This document shows, piece after piece, positions 8,307 to 15,643 of a stretch of DNA of 64,000 nucleotides (the stretch's first letter is position 1; each line of letters starts with the position of its first letter). The stretch is taken from the NCBI GenBank assembly GCA_964446955.1, contig CAYUQJ010000001.1, forward strand, positions 310,001 through 374,000, in the 5' to 3' direction. The notes beneath the pieces are model-generated. The model did no database searches. It was given only the letters and a program-made list of their open reading frames with translations, and was not told the origin of the DNA. The position numbers and the translations under genes are program-made. This stretch comes from Leptolinea sp964446955 (GTDB lineage Bacteria > Chloroflexota > Anaerolineae > Anaerolineales > Anaerolineaceae).

Positions 8307-8789
8307 TCATTTGACAAAATAGGAACGGGCCCAACGCTGCTGGACTTTTCGATCAGGGTGTGACCACCAGAGGAGGTCATCCAGTAAACCAACCCAATTC
8401 ACACGAACGCGTTGTGAATGAAGGAATTGGATGGACCTACGCAACCGGAAGGGTAGCTGACCCATATCGGCGTCCAAAAGATTTTCAACCCGTTTATCAA
8501 GACCTTTTGCGTATTTTTCATCTCCCCGGGCGCGATGAAGTGATGCCCCAAAATCTCCTGATGAGCATTCATCGGCCAATGGATACAATGTGGCAACAAG
8601 AAAATAGATTTCCTCCTGGATACCTGGCACTCCATAAGGAAGAAGACGATAGAACAGGCTCAAAGCCTGTCTTGAACTTTCCAGTGTTTCGCCGGCGTTG
8701 CGTTTCAGCCGGGCTAGGTCGCCGCGATCAAGTTGCCTGAGCTTGCTAATAAAGATCGAAGTGTTTGAAACTTGTGTTTGATCACTCAT
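8307..8789 (-). CDS. cse2: Cascade small subunit Cse2 (Cas11)
   Basis: A 160-residue, mostly helical protein with the Cse2 features LRQLDRGDLARLKRNAG near the N-terminus and LPFRLRRSIQFLHSQRVRVNW near the C-terminus. Two copies stabilise the R-loop and bind the displaced strand. Its ATG overlaps the end of cse1 by 8 bp and has GGGAGG 8 bases upstream. Confidence 0.93.
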   Translation of the reverse strand: MSDQTQVSNTSIFISKLRQLDRGDLARLKRNAGETLESSRQALSLFYRLLPYGVPGIQEEIYFLVATLYPLADECSSGDFGASLHRARGDEKYAKGLDKRVENLLDADMGQLPFRLRRSIQFLHSQRVRVNWVGLLDDLLWWSHPDRKVQQRWARSYFVK

Positions 8790-10353
8790 TGAAGGTCCTC
8801 CCTTTTTCCAAGAGCTTTGAGATCAAAATATTGCATAACCTTTCTCCTTCCACCCTTTGCCGTAGACGTAAAGCATCGTCCCCTACTGAATTTGCGGCAT
8901 TATGGAACTCGGATTTTGCCGTGCCTACCACGTCACTTTGCCAGGTTTTTTGCGCGGCGGCTGGTGCTTCCGGATCAAGTGAAAGTGTGAAATGACGAAA
9001 TGGCAAGGCTAATTTCTGCCAGTATCTGTCCAACATTCCAGCCCTTATCCGGTTGTACCTTTCCGATTTTGATGACCTATCAAAGCTGATACGAAATGCT
9101 TTGTTGATAGCATTTCCGATGTCTGAACTCAATCGGAGGGCATTTTCCACTTCCAATCCGCCTTTTACCGATACCAGCAACCTGTCAGGAACTTGAAAGC
9201 CGGTATCAATCCATTCGAATATCTTGGCTTTCATATCAGTACGCATTCCGATACAACGGAAGCTGCAAGTTGATTGATGTGCGTCATCCCTCAGAAAGAG
9301 ATCAGCCATCTGGTCGATCACAGATGGTCTGATTGTGATTTCTTTCGCCCCGTCTTGTTCAGGCGTCTTCAAAAAAAGTGATCCGAACTCCCGCCACGTG
9401 GCGTGCCTGGAACTGGGTCGGATTGGGATAACCTTTCCGCCTCTTATCCGATAAGCGGCAAATGGATCGAACCACGGAGGACTTTCCTTGGGCCGGCTTT
9501 CTCCCATTTCAAAAACCATTGTCTTCACCCCAATGGAACAGAAGCTTCCACAGCGTGAACATTGGGTATTGACGATTTCGGGATGCAGCCGGATCCGGCG
9601 GGCTTGAAATGTCAGACTATGGAGATATCCGACACGCGAGATTTCACTGCATTTTTGAACAATGGAAGGTTTTCGCCACCAGGCATCCTGATCTAACGGA
9701 TTTGCCACCCTGGGTTGATAATCGCTTGAGACTAGCGAAAGTACAAGACTTTCAAACAGGTTTGATCCCAATGGGATTATATAAATAGGTGGCACCCCAT
9801 TGATAGAAGGCTTTATGCCGGCGCCTCCGGATGTGGCGAATGCAGGTACTGCGATCAATCCGCTGGCTGCGCAGGATGGACATAAAACATGGTCCGATTG
9901 TTCACCATGCGCAAAATGGACAATGTTGGTACCACTTGGCGTTTCCGGTATCAGGTACGCTGAAGTCTTCGCTTCGCTTCTCTTTTCTGGTGTGAGTGGA
10001 AGATCTCCTGACTGGAAAAAGGGATCGCTTTCGCTGAAGATATCAAATTTGTGCAAATACTTTTTCGAAAAATCATCGACCTTATCTTTCGAAAACCTTC
10101 CCTCCTTCCATAACGCCTCCAGATCCGCATTGCTTTCCGGTTTTATCGCATCCTGCAATATCGCCGTAAGAAGGCGATGAATGCCAACGATAAAAAGTGG
10201 TGAAGGTTCATAAATTGTCCGTAACGTATGAGCTTCTAAAAGTGCCTCCTGGATATTCATCCGCAAAAACTGACCGTCCGCTGTTTCCATCTGGATCCAA
10301 GGCTCAAGCCAGAGGTTGAATGATGGAGCCCCCATTTTTGTTGGAAGTTGCAT
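8782..10353 (-). CDS. cse1: Cascade large subunit Cse1 (Cas8e)
   Basis: A 523-residue Cas8e/CasA protein. It begins with FNLWLEPWIQ and includes two CxxC pairs (CPSCAAS near residue 155 and CSRCGSFC near residue 275), consistent with the zinc site of the family, and a helical C-terminal bundle. It reads the PAM and recruits Cas3. I chose ATG 10353 because GGAGG lies 5 bases upstream; the frame extends 11 codons further without a ribosome-binding site. It lies 34 bp after cas3. Confidence 0.93.
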   Translation of the reverse strand: MQLPTKMGAPSFNLWLEPWIQMETADGQFLRMNIQEALLEAHTLRTIYEPSPLFIVGIHRLLTAILQDAIKPESNADLEALWKEGRFSKDKVDDFSKKYLHKFDIFSESDPFFQSGDLPLTPEKRSEAKTSAYLIPETPSGTNIVHFAHGEQSDHVLCPSCAASGLIAVPAFATSGGAGIKPSINGVPPIYIIPLGSNLFESLVLSLVSSDYQPRVANPLDQDAWWRKPSIVQKCSEISRVGYLHSLTFQARRIRLHPEIVNTQCSRCGSFCSIGVKTMVFEMGESRPKESPPWFDPFAAYRIRGGKVIPIRPSSRHATWREFGSLFLKTPEQDGAKEITIRPSVIDQMADLFLRDDAHQSTCSFRCIGMRTDMKAKIFEWIDTGFQVPDRLLVSVKGGLEVENALRLSSDIGNAINKAFRISFDRSSKSERYNRIRAGMLDRYWQKLALPFRHFTLSLDPEAPAAAQKTWQSDVVGTAKSEFHNAANSVGDDALRLRQRVEGERLCNILISKLLEKGRTFNE

Positions 10354-10387
10354 TGATCCTCCTTTTCTGCAGGTACCGGGGTTCATT

Positions 10388-13090
10388 TCATTTGTGTATT
10401 AGCAATCCCAATTCATGGTCAAGAACCAGCTCGACTACTTTTTTCCCATCATGAAGTTCCGCTTTCCCCTCTTCCAACCATAAAGGAAATGTACTTTTCA
10501 GTAATAACGATTTTGAGAAAAGACCAGGTAAATTATTACGGGTACTTTTCATAATCCGGACAATATCTCTATCTTCTATTCTGAGACTATGGCGCAGTAG
10601 TTCAAGTTGGATTGATCTTTCAACTGGTTGGTCAATCTTGATGGGCTCTTGGATCCCTGGCAACTTGATCACACCCTGTGATATTTCTAGAGGTATGACG
10701 GTAATACCCTCCTGACCCAATCTTGTTTGTGCGGCGATCTTCATGGAGTTTTCTTCGTTTTCTTCAAAAACCAGATTGTTGAAGCCTTTGGTGAAAGTAT
10801 CGTCTCTTCTAGGAAGTGGTATAAGTTGGAATAAAGCTTTTTCAATACTCACATCCAGATTTTTTTTGAAATGCACCCAGGGTTCGTAGAATTTTTCGTT
10901 TCTCGTGATACTCCTGTCATCATAGACGCTCTCGATCAATTTCCTGTAGTCGCCAGGGAGTGTAATACTGGTAGTACTCTGAAGGACTTCCCATGTCCTT
11001 TTCAGGAGAAATTCTGCGTAGATCAGTTTATCTATTGAAAGGTCAACCTCTCCCCGGTCGTTTTTATTTGAATAGATAAACAATCTGGGATATTTATGTC
11101 TCTCAGGCCTCGTATGGTGCAAGTGACGATGAAGCCTTCCCGCTCGTTGCAGAAGAAGGTCAATTGGTGCCAGGTCAGTCACCATCACATCAAAATCAAT
11201 ATCAAGGCTTTGTTCCAATACCTGGGTCCCAACCACGATACTCTTCTGTGGGCGTTTGTTTCCCGGCCCATAACTATCACGAAGTATTTTTTCGATCATC
11301 TGCCGGTCATCCAGGGGGAAACGTGAATGCAGGAGCATACATTGGATTTCACTCGGTGCGATATTGCGTAAAACCTCAAATATTTGCTGAGACCTGTTGA
11401 CCGTATTTGTGATCCAACAGGCGCATCCCCCGTATTCCACTTCCTTCAAAAGCCAGGCCGCTTTATCTTGAGGGGCATCATCTGCCAAATGGAGTGGTTC
11501 AATGGAAATTTTGCGATCCTGTTGAGCGGCAGGTGGCGAAACTTGCCAATTATCAGATTGATTGAAGACAGCCAGAGATGGATACGATGAGGTAAGCTTT
11601 GATTCATCAACAACATCTCCAATGTATGCTTCAATGAGTTCTTTTCGGCGGGTCAATGGCAATGTCGCCGAAAGAAGAATGACCGACGTGCCCATAGCAG
11701 AAAGCCATGAAAGTGTATGCTGTATGATGGTTGACATATAAGCATCGTATGCGTGGACTTCATCAATAATCACGATCTTTCCAGCTAGGCCTATCATTCT
11801 CAACGCATTATGTCGGACATTCATGGCCGCCAGTTCCAGCTGATCAATAGTTCCTACGCCGAAAGACGCCAGAAGGGCTTTCTTCTTTGGGCCAAACCAG
11901 GCCATGAGGTCGTTGTAGTTTTCTTCGTTCCCATTGGATAAGGGATTGATGGTCAAATCATCTTTGACTAAGAAAGCCTGTCCATGAACAAGGTTCACTC
12001 CTGTTGCTAGTTTGAGGTTTTTTTCAAAGTATTGTTGAAGCCGGATGAACATCTGGTTGCTCGTGGCCGTTGTCGGGAGAGCAAAGTAAAGGTCATCACT
12101 TCCGACAACTCTATCTAGCGTTGCCATTCGATGTGCAATAGCCAATGCTGCTTCGGTTTTACCCTCTCCGGTGGGTGCCTCGATAATAACAAGGCAAGGG
12201 TTACTGAGAATTTCATCTGGAATAATTTCAATCGCCTCTTGCAGAGGCCTCATTGAATGAAGTTCGGGAAAGATATGAGAAAAACCGGGTTGGATTTGGC
12301 TAACTGCTGGAAGACAAAATCCTGAATTTGATACTGCTAATTTCGCCTGTTTTTTGCTATATGGAAGGTATTCTTCTATTTGCATTCCAGGGTGGGGTTG
12401 AAAATACGTCTTATCTGATCCAAGCCAATCACAGAGGATAGTGAAACCTGTCAACACCATAACTGCGGCAGAATAATTTGGTAATTCCGGGTATCGGAAT
12501 TCTGCTTCTTGGATAAATATATTTCTCAGTAATATCGCCACCTGTTTCCGGTATCCTGCCCAGGCTGCGTTTTCGTACGAACTCAATCTGTTATAGGCTT
12601 CTTTTGCCCTCCCAGGAGACACGAAATTTCCATGATGCCCTCCCACCGTATCTGTTATTGCCAAGCGAAATGAATATGATGGTAGTAATTCTTTCAGCTC
12701 GTACAAAATGGAGATTTGACCAATAGTCGTATGCTTCAATCCAGACGGTTTTCCAAATGGAAAACCAGATGAACGAAGCTCATTTGCTAAAACTGAATTT
12801 TGCATTTGAAAATCGGAAGATATCTTTCCGATATCATGAAGACTTGACAGCCAAGAAATAAAACCAGGATTGTCGTCAATAGATATTCCCAGGGAAGAAG
12901 TGATAACTCTTTTCCATCTCGGAGAAGTTTTATTGCTCAATAAAACGGATGCAACGTTACCAACATCGATCATATGGAAAATGGCTGGATGATATGCAAA
13001 CCCAGCTGGGTCGGCTTCTGATGTTTTTCCCCAAAGACGACACAGATTTATCGTTTCCAGATTTTCCTGTACGGCAAAATCTTTGGACAT
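10388..13090 (-). CDS. cas3: CRISPR-associated helicase-nuclease Cas3
   Basis: A 900-residue fused HD nuclease and superfamily-2 helicase. HD residues are visible at His39/Asp42 (FHMIDVG), His85-Asp86 (LHDIGK) and GGHHGNF (about 150). Helicase motifs: Walker A EAPTGEGKT (304-312), DEVH (443-446), SAT (474-476) and QRAGRLHRH in the C-terminal RecA domain. It degrades DNA flagged by Cascade, nicking then unwinding 3' to 5'. This is the first gene of the cas operon. The ATG has only a weak purine stretch upstream, and about 100 bases separate it from a likely promoter at 13199. Confidence 0.97.
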   Translation of the reverse strand: MSKDFAVQENLETINLCRLWGKTSEADPAGFAYHPAIFHMIDVGNVASVLLSNKTSPRWKRVITSSLGISIDDNPGFISWLSSLHDIGKISSDFQMQNSVLANELRSSGFPFGKPSGLKHTTIGQISILYELKELLPSYSFRLAITDTVGGHHGNFVSPGRAKEAYNRLSSYENAAWAGYRKQVAILLRNIFIQEAEFRYPELPNYSAAVMVLTGFTILCDWLGSDKTYFQPHPGMQIEEYLPYSKKQAKLAVSNSGFCLPAVSQIQPGFSHIFPELHSMRPLQEAIEIIPDEILSNPCLVIIEAPTGEGKTEAALAIAHRMATLDRVVGSDDLYFALPTTATSNQMFIRLQQYFEKNLKLATGVNLVHGQAFLVKDDLTINPLSNGNEENYNDLMAWFGPKKKALLASFGVGTIDQLELAAMNVRHNALRMIGLAGKIVIIDEVHAYDAYMSTIIQHTLSWLSAMGTSVILLSATLPLTRRKELIEAYIGDVVDESKLTSSYPSLAVFNQSDNWQVSPPAAQQDRKISIEPLHLADDAPQDKAAWLLKEVEYGGCACWITNTVNRSQQIFEVLRNIAPSEIQCMLLHSRFPLDDRQMIEKILRDSYGPGNKRPQKSIVVGTQVLEQSLDIDFDVMVTDLAPIDLLLQRAGRLHRHLHHTRPERHKYPRLFIYSNKNDRGEVDLSIDKLIYAEFLLKRTWEVLQSTTSITLPGDYRKLIESVYDDRSITRNEKFYEPWVHFKKNLDVSIEKALFQLIPLPRRDDTFTKGFNNLVFEENEENSMKIAAQTRLGQEGITVIPLEISQGVIKLPGIQEPIKIDQPVERSIQLELLRHSLRIEDRDIVRIMKSTRNNLPGLFSKSLLLKSTFPLWLEEGKAELHDGKKVVELVLDHELGLLIHK

Positions 13091-13198
13091 ATGCTTTCGT
13101 CCGTTACTAATATTTCGATGAAATCTAGGGTATGTACCAAAAACTTAGGAAATTCATTTCTATGTGTATATGATTTCTATACAAATTCCCCTCAAATT

Positions 13199-13218
13199 AT
13201 TATAGTCCAATCGATTGG
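13199..13218 (-). promoter_or_regulatory. Candidate cas-operon promoter with a palindromic operator
   Basis: On the minus strand a perfect TATAAT (13199-13204) lies about 110 bases before cas3. Immediately upstream is the perfect 12-bp palindrome CCAATCGATTGG (13207-13218), in the place of the -35/-10 spacer. No good TTGACA -35 is visible at 16-18 bases, which suggests an activator-dependent or tightly repressed promoter. The island-encoded XRE protein is one possible ligand; this is inference. Confidence 0.5.
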
Positions 13219-13244
13219 CAAAACATTTCTTTCTGTATGCAAAA

Positions 13245-13260
13245 GGTCGCACTCGCGACC
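13245..13260 (-). terminator. Hairpin upstream of the cas promoter
   Basis: GGTCGC/GCGACC stem with a 4-base loop; read leftward, TTTT follows directly (13241-13244). It would insulate the cas operon from leftward transcription of the region to its right. The T-run is short. Confidence 0.5.
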
Positions 13261-13330
13261 ATAGTAACTTCTCAAAAGTGAACAGGCCACCCCCCTCATA
13301 GTCCTCTCGTCCGCTGTGTCAATAAAAGGC

Positions 13331-13393
13331 GTGACAGGGGGAAGGGTGGGGATGGACAGGCATGGAAAGATCGCGCCCCGAACCCCCTGTCAC
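13331..13393. repeat. 11-bp perfect inverted repeat, 41-base loop
   Basis: GTGACAGGGGG (13331-13341) is matched by CCCCCTGTCAC (13383-13393). The enclosed 41 bases are GC-rich and partly self-complementary (GGGG stretches against GCGCCCCG). It may be an RNA or DNA hairpin or the ends of a tiny insertion. No coding function. Confidence 0.7.
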
Positions 13394-13545
13394 TCTCGCG
13401 AACAGAAACCTCTCGACGCGCCAATTCGATAATGCCTTACGGCGGTTTGGCTTTGTGCGGTCGGGTTTATTTCGCATGAACGGACAACCGCGTGGATCGA
13501 CATTCGCCATTGTTGAATGCGTTCCACGGATTTTTTTTATCCATC

Positions 13546-13653
13546 GTAACGCGACGAATGCGTGCGGAGCCTATTGCGATTTTGCTCATACCCCCTCCAG
13601 GTGACGCGACGCATACGTGCGTGGTACGTGCGATTTCAGTTACACCTCCTCCC
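13546..13653. repeat. Two imperfect tandem copies of a 55-bp unit
   Basis: Unit 1 starts GTAACGCGACGAATGCGTGC (13546) and unit 2 GTGACGCGACGCATACGTGC (13601). Both continue through TGCGATTT and end in a CCTCC-type pyrimidine run. On the minus strand each unit begins with GGAGG, and one is followed by an ATG and a 40-codon frame (about 13467-13589). I cannot tell whether this is coding decay, a protein-binding iteron or an RNA module. Confidence 0.6.
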
Positions 13654-13770
13654 ATGATTTCCCAGGAGGAAAGTGATTTGGTTTGTTGGCGTTCATGTGC
13701 CTCAATTGCATAGAGAGAGAGAATGCGTGGATGCTACTGGAAAATGCCTTACGGCAATTTGAAAATACAC

Positions 13771-13799
13771 TTGACAATTCAAAGTAACAGTGCTATTAT
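13771..13799 (+). promoter_or_regulatory. Near-consensus sigma-70 promoter
   Basis: TTGACA (13771-13776), a 17-base spacer and TATTAT (13794-13799): the best promoter match I found in the window. Transcription would begin at about 13806 in GGGGACAA. No start codon with a ribosome-binding site follows within 490 bases, so the product is probably an RNA. Confidence 0.75.
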
Positions 13800-13805
13800 A
13801 TAGGG

Positions 13806-14100
13806 GACAATCCGGGTGGTTGGGCGTGGCGTAGGTCGAGCAAAAGCCTATGGCACGAACAAACAGCGCCCGGGGCGAAGCCCCGGACCACAGAATGCTA
13901 CAGGATGCAACAATAACGGTTCTTTGCAACGTTCTACCGGTCTTACGCAGGATTTCGCGTTATTAAGAGGGACTTGCGGGTGGAAAAGGGCGTGTAAAAG
14001 CGGTCGCACCCCAAAACGCGCATATTGCGTACGCACGCAAAGAAGATTTTGAAGCTATGGGTGTGTGAACACACTATCCCAGGTTCAAATGCGCCTTTTT
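13806..14100 (+). ncRNA. Putative structured non-coding RNA of unknown class
   Basis: Directly downstream of the strong promoter, nested helices can be drawn: GTGGU-type 13816-13820 with ACCAC 13887-13891; GGGCG 13822-13826 with CGCCC 13867-13871; a 7-bp helix 13830-13836/13846-13852; GGGGC-GAA-GCCCC at 13872-13884; AATAACG 13912-13918 with CGTTATT 13958-13964; and a closing GCGCAT 14018-14023 with ATGCGC 14089-14094 just before TTTTT (14096-14100), which could terminate it. I could not match it to tmRNA, RNase P RNA, 6S RNA or a group I or II intron. The ends are estimates. Confidence 0.5.
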
Positions 14101-14303
14101 ACCCTGTTTTCTTATGCCGTAAGGCATTCTTCATAGGCATTATAGAACGTTATCAGGATCAAAACTATTGACAAATTGCTCTTCGAGCCTGCTTCGCAGG
14201 CGCTACTTATGAGTGACCCAGGAGGCATTCGCACCACTACGCAAAGCGCATCTCTTCCTCTCTCTCCTAATACATTCTCATTCTCCAAGAGAAGTATGCG
14301 ATT

Positions 14304-14438
14304 ATGGCCGGCGAAATATCAGATGTACTGATGATGACCACGGCTGTAGGCGCGGCCACAAAACCTATCCACTCCTGGCGTTTTTTGAAAAGGTTATCTC
14401 AAAGGGCTATCTTATATGCCTTTCGGCGTATTGGATAA
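14304..14438 (+). CDS. Possible 44-residue small protein
   Basis: The frame from ATG 14304 to TAA 14436-14438 encodes a peptide starting MAGEISDVLMMTTAVGAATK and ending in a basic amphipathic helix (RFLKRLSQRAILYAFRRIG). Its stop is followed within 3 bases by the GGAGG of the next gene, which suggests a two-gene unit. The upstream purine stretch (AGAGAAG) is a poor ribosome-binding site, so this remains tentative. No family recognised. Confidence 0.35.
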   Translation: MAGEISDVLMMTTAVGAATKPIHSWRFLKRLSQRAILYAFRRIG

Positions 14439-14453
14439 ACAGGAGGTGGATAA

Positions 14454-14765
14454 ATGACAATGTCACTGTTGCTTGTTGAGCATGCCCAGGAGGATCTCGA
14501 AAAGGTCAGAGATACAAGCGGCGCCGTACGGGACGGGATCATTGATAGGATGCAGTCAGTCCTCGAATGCTTGTTGCCGGCTGCAATCGAGAATGATCTC
14601 GTCAAAGCGCGGGAGCAGGGGCGCCTGGACGCCTTGCTTGAAATGTCAAAAGACATCCATGAAAAAACGGATGCCATTTTCAACGAGCGCCGCTCTAAAT
14701 TCGATAGGCCGTTAGAAGTCCCCGAAATCGTGCCTTCGAAAAAGGTAGCCAGAATACAAATTTAG
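14454..14765 (+). CDS. Hypothetical helical protein
   Basis: A 103-residue protein with a good ribosome-binding site (GGAGG 8 bases before ATG). It is almost all charged helix, with heptad-like spacing in VEHAQEDLEKVRD and LVKAREQGRLDALLEMSK, then HEKTDAIFNERRSK and a proline-containing tail; a short coiled coil is likely. There are no catalytic motifs or membrane segments. It lies in the island between the putative RNA module and the integrase-like fragment, and its last 4 bases overlap the convergent gene at 14762. Function unknown. Confidence 0.6.
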   Translation: MTMSLLLVEHAQEDLEKVRDTSGAVRDGIIDRMQSVLECLLPAAIENDLVKAREQGRLDALLEMSKDIHEKTDAIFNERRSKFDRPLEVPEIVPSKKVARIQI

Positions 14766-15136
14766 TTGGAATGGGAAGAGGCTCTCCCAATAGCGGAGGG
14801 CCTCTTCCAACCGTCCGCGCTCTCGAGCTGGGAGTTGCTCACTGACGCGGTTTGTTTGTACGGGAAATAATCAATCGCTCCCTGGGCATACAGGTAATGC
14901 ACAAATCGTTTTACTTCCAAAAAGTAATGGATGATCTCATCGACATTTGTAATTCCCGTCCGGCTGGACCGGATATATTGACTGGCGATCCATTCACTGA
15001 TGGTCTGCTTGCTCAAATAGCAGATGTCAAATTCGCCGACAAAATCTACCAACGAAGTCAGAGCGTCTACGTCGGGCGGCTCATTGGCCGCAATGCTGAA
15101 TACGATGTACTCTTTGGCCGCTTTTCTGATGTTCAT
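14762..15136 (-). CDS. Small protein resembling a tyrosine-recombinase core-binding (SAM-like) domain
   Basis: A 124-residue protein with GGAGGG 6 bases before ATG and a TATAAT (15153-15158) upstream. The central part (SLVDFVGEFDICYLSKQTISEWI then NVDEIIHYFLEVKRFVHYLYAQGAI) has the pattern of the helical N-terminal SAM-like domain of phage integrases, which grips the core site. The catalytic domain is absent and a polar tail follows. It could be an excisionase-like accessory or competitor protein, or the leftover N-terminal half of an integrase. The similarity is by eye only. Confidence 0.55.
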   Translation of the reverse strand: MNIRKAAKEYIVFSIAANEPPDVDALTSLVDFVGEFDICYLSKQTISEWIASQYIRSSRTGITNVDEIIHYFLEVKRFVHYLYAQGAIDYFPYKQTASVSNSQLESADGWKRPSAIGRASSHSN

Positions 15137-15138
15137 AA

Positions 15139-15291
15139 AGTCCCTCCAAAGATATTATAGCACAAAAGTTCTCTAAATGTGCGCAATGCGGAAAACAGGA
15201 AATCGTCCTGGTCCAGCTGGCTCCCAAAAAGCAACTTCAGACGCCTGAAGTTACCTTGCCCGAACCTGAACTATTGTCGAAATCCAAATAG
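15139..15291 (+). pseudogene. Possible 3' gene fragment with a CxxC zinc-ribbon motif
   Basis: A frame without a start codon stays open from 15139 and reads KCAQCGKQEIVLVQLAPKK, followed by a proline-rich end and TAG at 15289-15291. The composition looks protein-like and the CxxC could be half of a zinc ribbon. A TAA lies directly upstream, so it would be the tail of a truncated gene. Contains one copy of an 18-bp direct repeat (15233-15250). Confidence 0.3.
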
Positions 15292-15332
15292 AGCCAACAG
15301 TCAAAACGGCTCTTGGTTGGTATAAAAAACGC

Positions 15333-15356
15333 GAAGCCCTCCGAAAGGAGGGCTTC
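15333..15356 (-). terminator. Rho-independent terminator of the integrase remnant
   Basis: GAAGCCCTCC/GGAGGGCTTC with a GAAA tetraloop; read leftward it runs into GCGTTTTTTA. It lies 8 bases past the remnant's stop codon, so it was probably that gene's own terminator. Confidence 0.75.
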
Positions 15357-15364
15357 ATTAGTGA

Positions 15365-15484
15365 TTATCTCCGGTTGTCCATCGGGTTTGTTCTTGAATG
15401 AGCCTCGTAGAGATCATCGGTGACCAAGGCGAGATAGCGGCTTATCACCTTCAGGCTGTAGTGTCCGAGTATCCGCTGAATTGA
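15365..15484 (-). pseudogene. 3' remnant of a second tyrosine recombinase
   Basis: The minus strand encodes QRILGHYSLKVISRYLALV and the rest of the C-terminus up to TAA, nearly identical to the last 37 residues of the intact integrase at 16426-17388 (Tyr for Ser after GH; many synonymous changes). The catalytic His and Tyr are kept, but everything upstream of the Gln codon is missing. DNA differs at many third positions, so this is a diverged homologue from another element, not a recent duplication. It shows that at least two related elements have occupied this site. Confidence 0.85.
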
Positions 15485-15516
15485 GCAAGACAGCCTAACT
15501 TCAGACGCCTGAAGAA

Positions 15517-15546
15517 CAAAGCCTGGTCTTTATGGCCGGGCTTTTG
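15517..15546 (+). terminator. Possible terminator hairpin
   Basis: AAGCC/GGGCTT-type stem with an internal GG/CC pair and a loop around TCTTTAT, followed by TTTTGCTT on the plus strand. No intact plus-strand gene ends here; it may belong to the truncated gene to its left. Confidence 0.4.
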
Positions 15547-15582
15547 CTTACAAATATGTCAACAAAAAGAACCATATATTTA

Positions 15583-15611
15583 TTGATATTTTATCCACGA
15601 TTGTCTATAAT
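15583..15611 (+). promoter_or_regulatory. Promoter of the toxin-antitoxin operon
   Basis: TTGATA (15583-15588), 17-base spacer, TATAAT (15606-15611), 33 bases before the antitoxin ATG. The antitoxin family normally represses its own promoter. Confidence 0.7.
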
Positions 15612-15643
15612 GAGCACAGGAGAATAGTCAAGCGGAGGCCACT

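Larger units (their letters stand above)
13743..14128. repeat. 14-bp inverted repeats enclosing the promoter and putative RNA
   Basis: AATGCCTTACGGCA (13743-13756) and its exact reverse complement (14115-14128) bracket a 386-bp module holding one strong promoter and the putative structured RNA. A third copy (13 of 14 bases) lies at 13431-13443 in the same orientation as the left one. Each copy is itself a small hairpin (TGCC/GGCA). The arrangement resembles a miniature non-autonomous element, but no flanking target-site duplication is obvious. Confidence 0.65.
13261..14303. other. ORF-poor 1-kb region inside the island
   Basis: No protein gene can be supported. Short open frames exist on both strands but lack ribosome-binding sites, recognisable motifs or coherent neighbours. 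What it does hold: an 11-bp inverted repeat (13331-13341/13383-13393), a 55-bp imperfect tandem duplication (13546-13653), three copies of AATGCCTTACGGC (13431, 13743 and, inverted, 14116), a near-consensus promoter (13771-13799), and about 290 bases of strongly self-complementary sequence after it. A GCCTGC-TTC-GCAGGC hairpin lies at about 14189-14203. Confidence 0.6.
15233..15514. repeat. 18-bp direct repeats flanking the integrase remnant
   Basis: AACTTCAGACGCCTGAAG occurs at 15233-15250 and 15497-15514. Each copy is partly palindromic (CTTCAG/CTGAAG). Between them lie the zinc-ribbon fragment end, a terminator and the integrase 3' remnant. They may mark a deletion or insertion junction from an earlier element. 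Confidence 0.6.

Noticed and set aside
13467..13655. 62-codon minus-strand frame over the tandem repeat
   Set aside because: GGAGG and an internal ATG exist, but the peptide is low-complexity and derives from the duplicated unit; no support beyond that.
13816..14052. 78-codon frame within the putative RNA
   Set aside because: It starts at GTG with no ribosome-binding site, has an Arg/Gly-rich non-protein-like composition and lies wholly in sequence that pairs with itself.
13806..14100. tmRNA or RNase P RNA identity for the structured region
   Set aside because: The 5' GGGGAC and a GGTTCAAAT near the end recall tmRNA, but no tRNA-like acceptor, CCA end or tag frame ending in Ala-Ala was found, and the RNase P core motif is missing.
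14213..14479. 88-codon plus-strand frame before the helical protein gene
   Set aside because: No ribosome-binding site, overlaps a better small frame (14304-14438) and runs into the start of the next gene.
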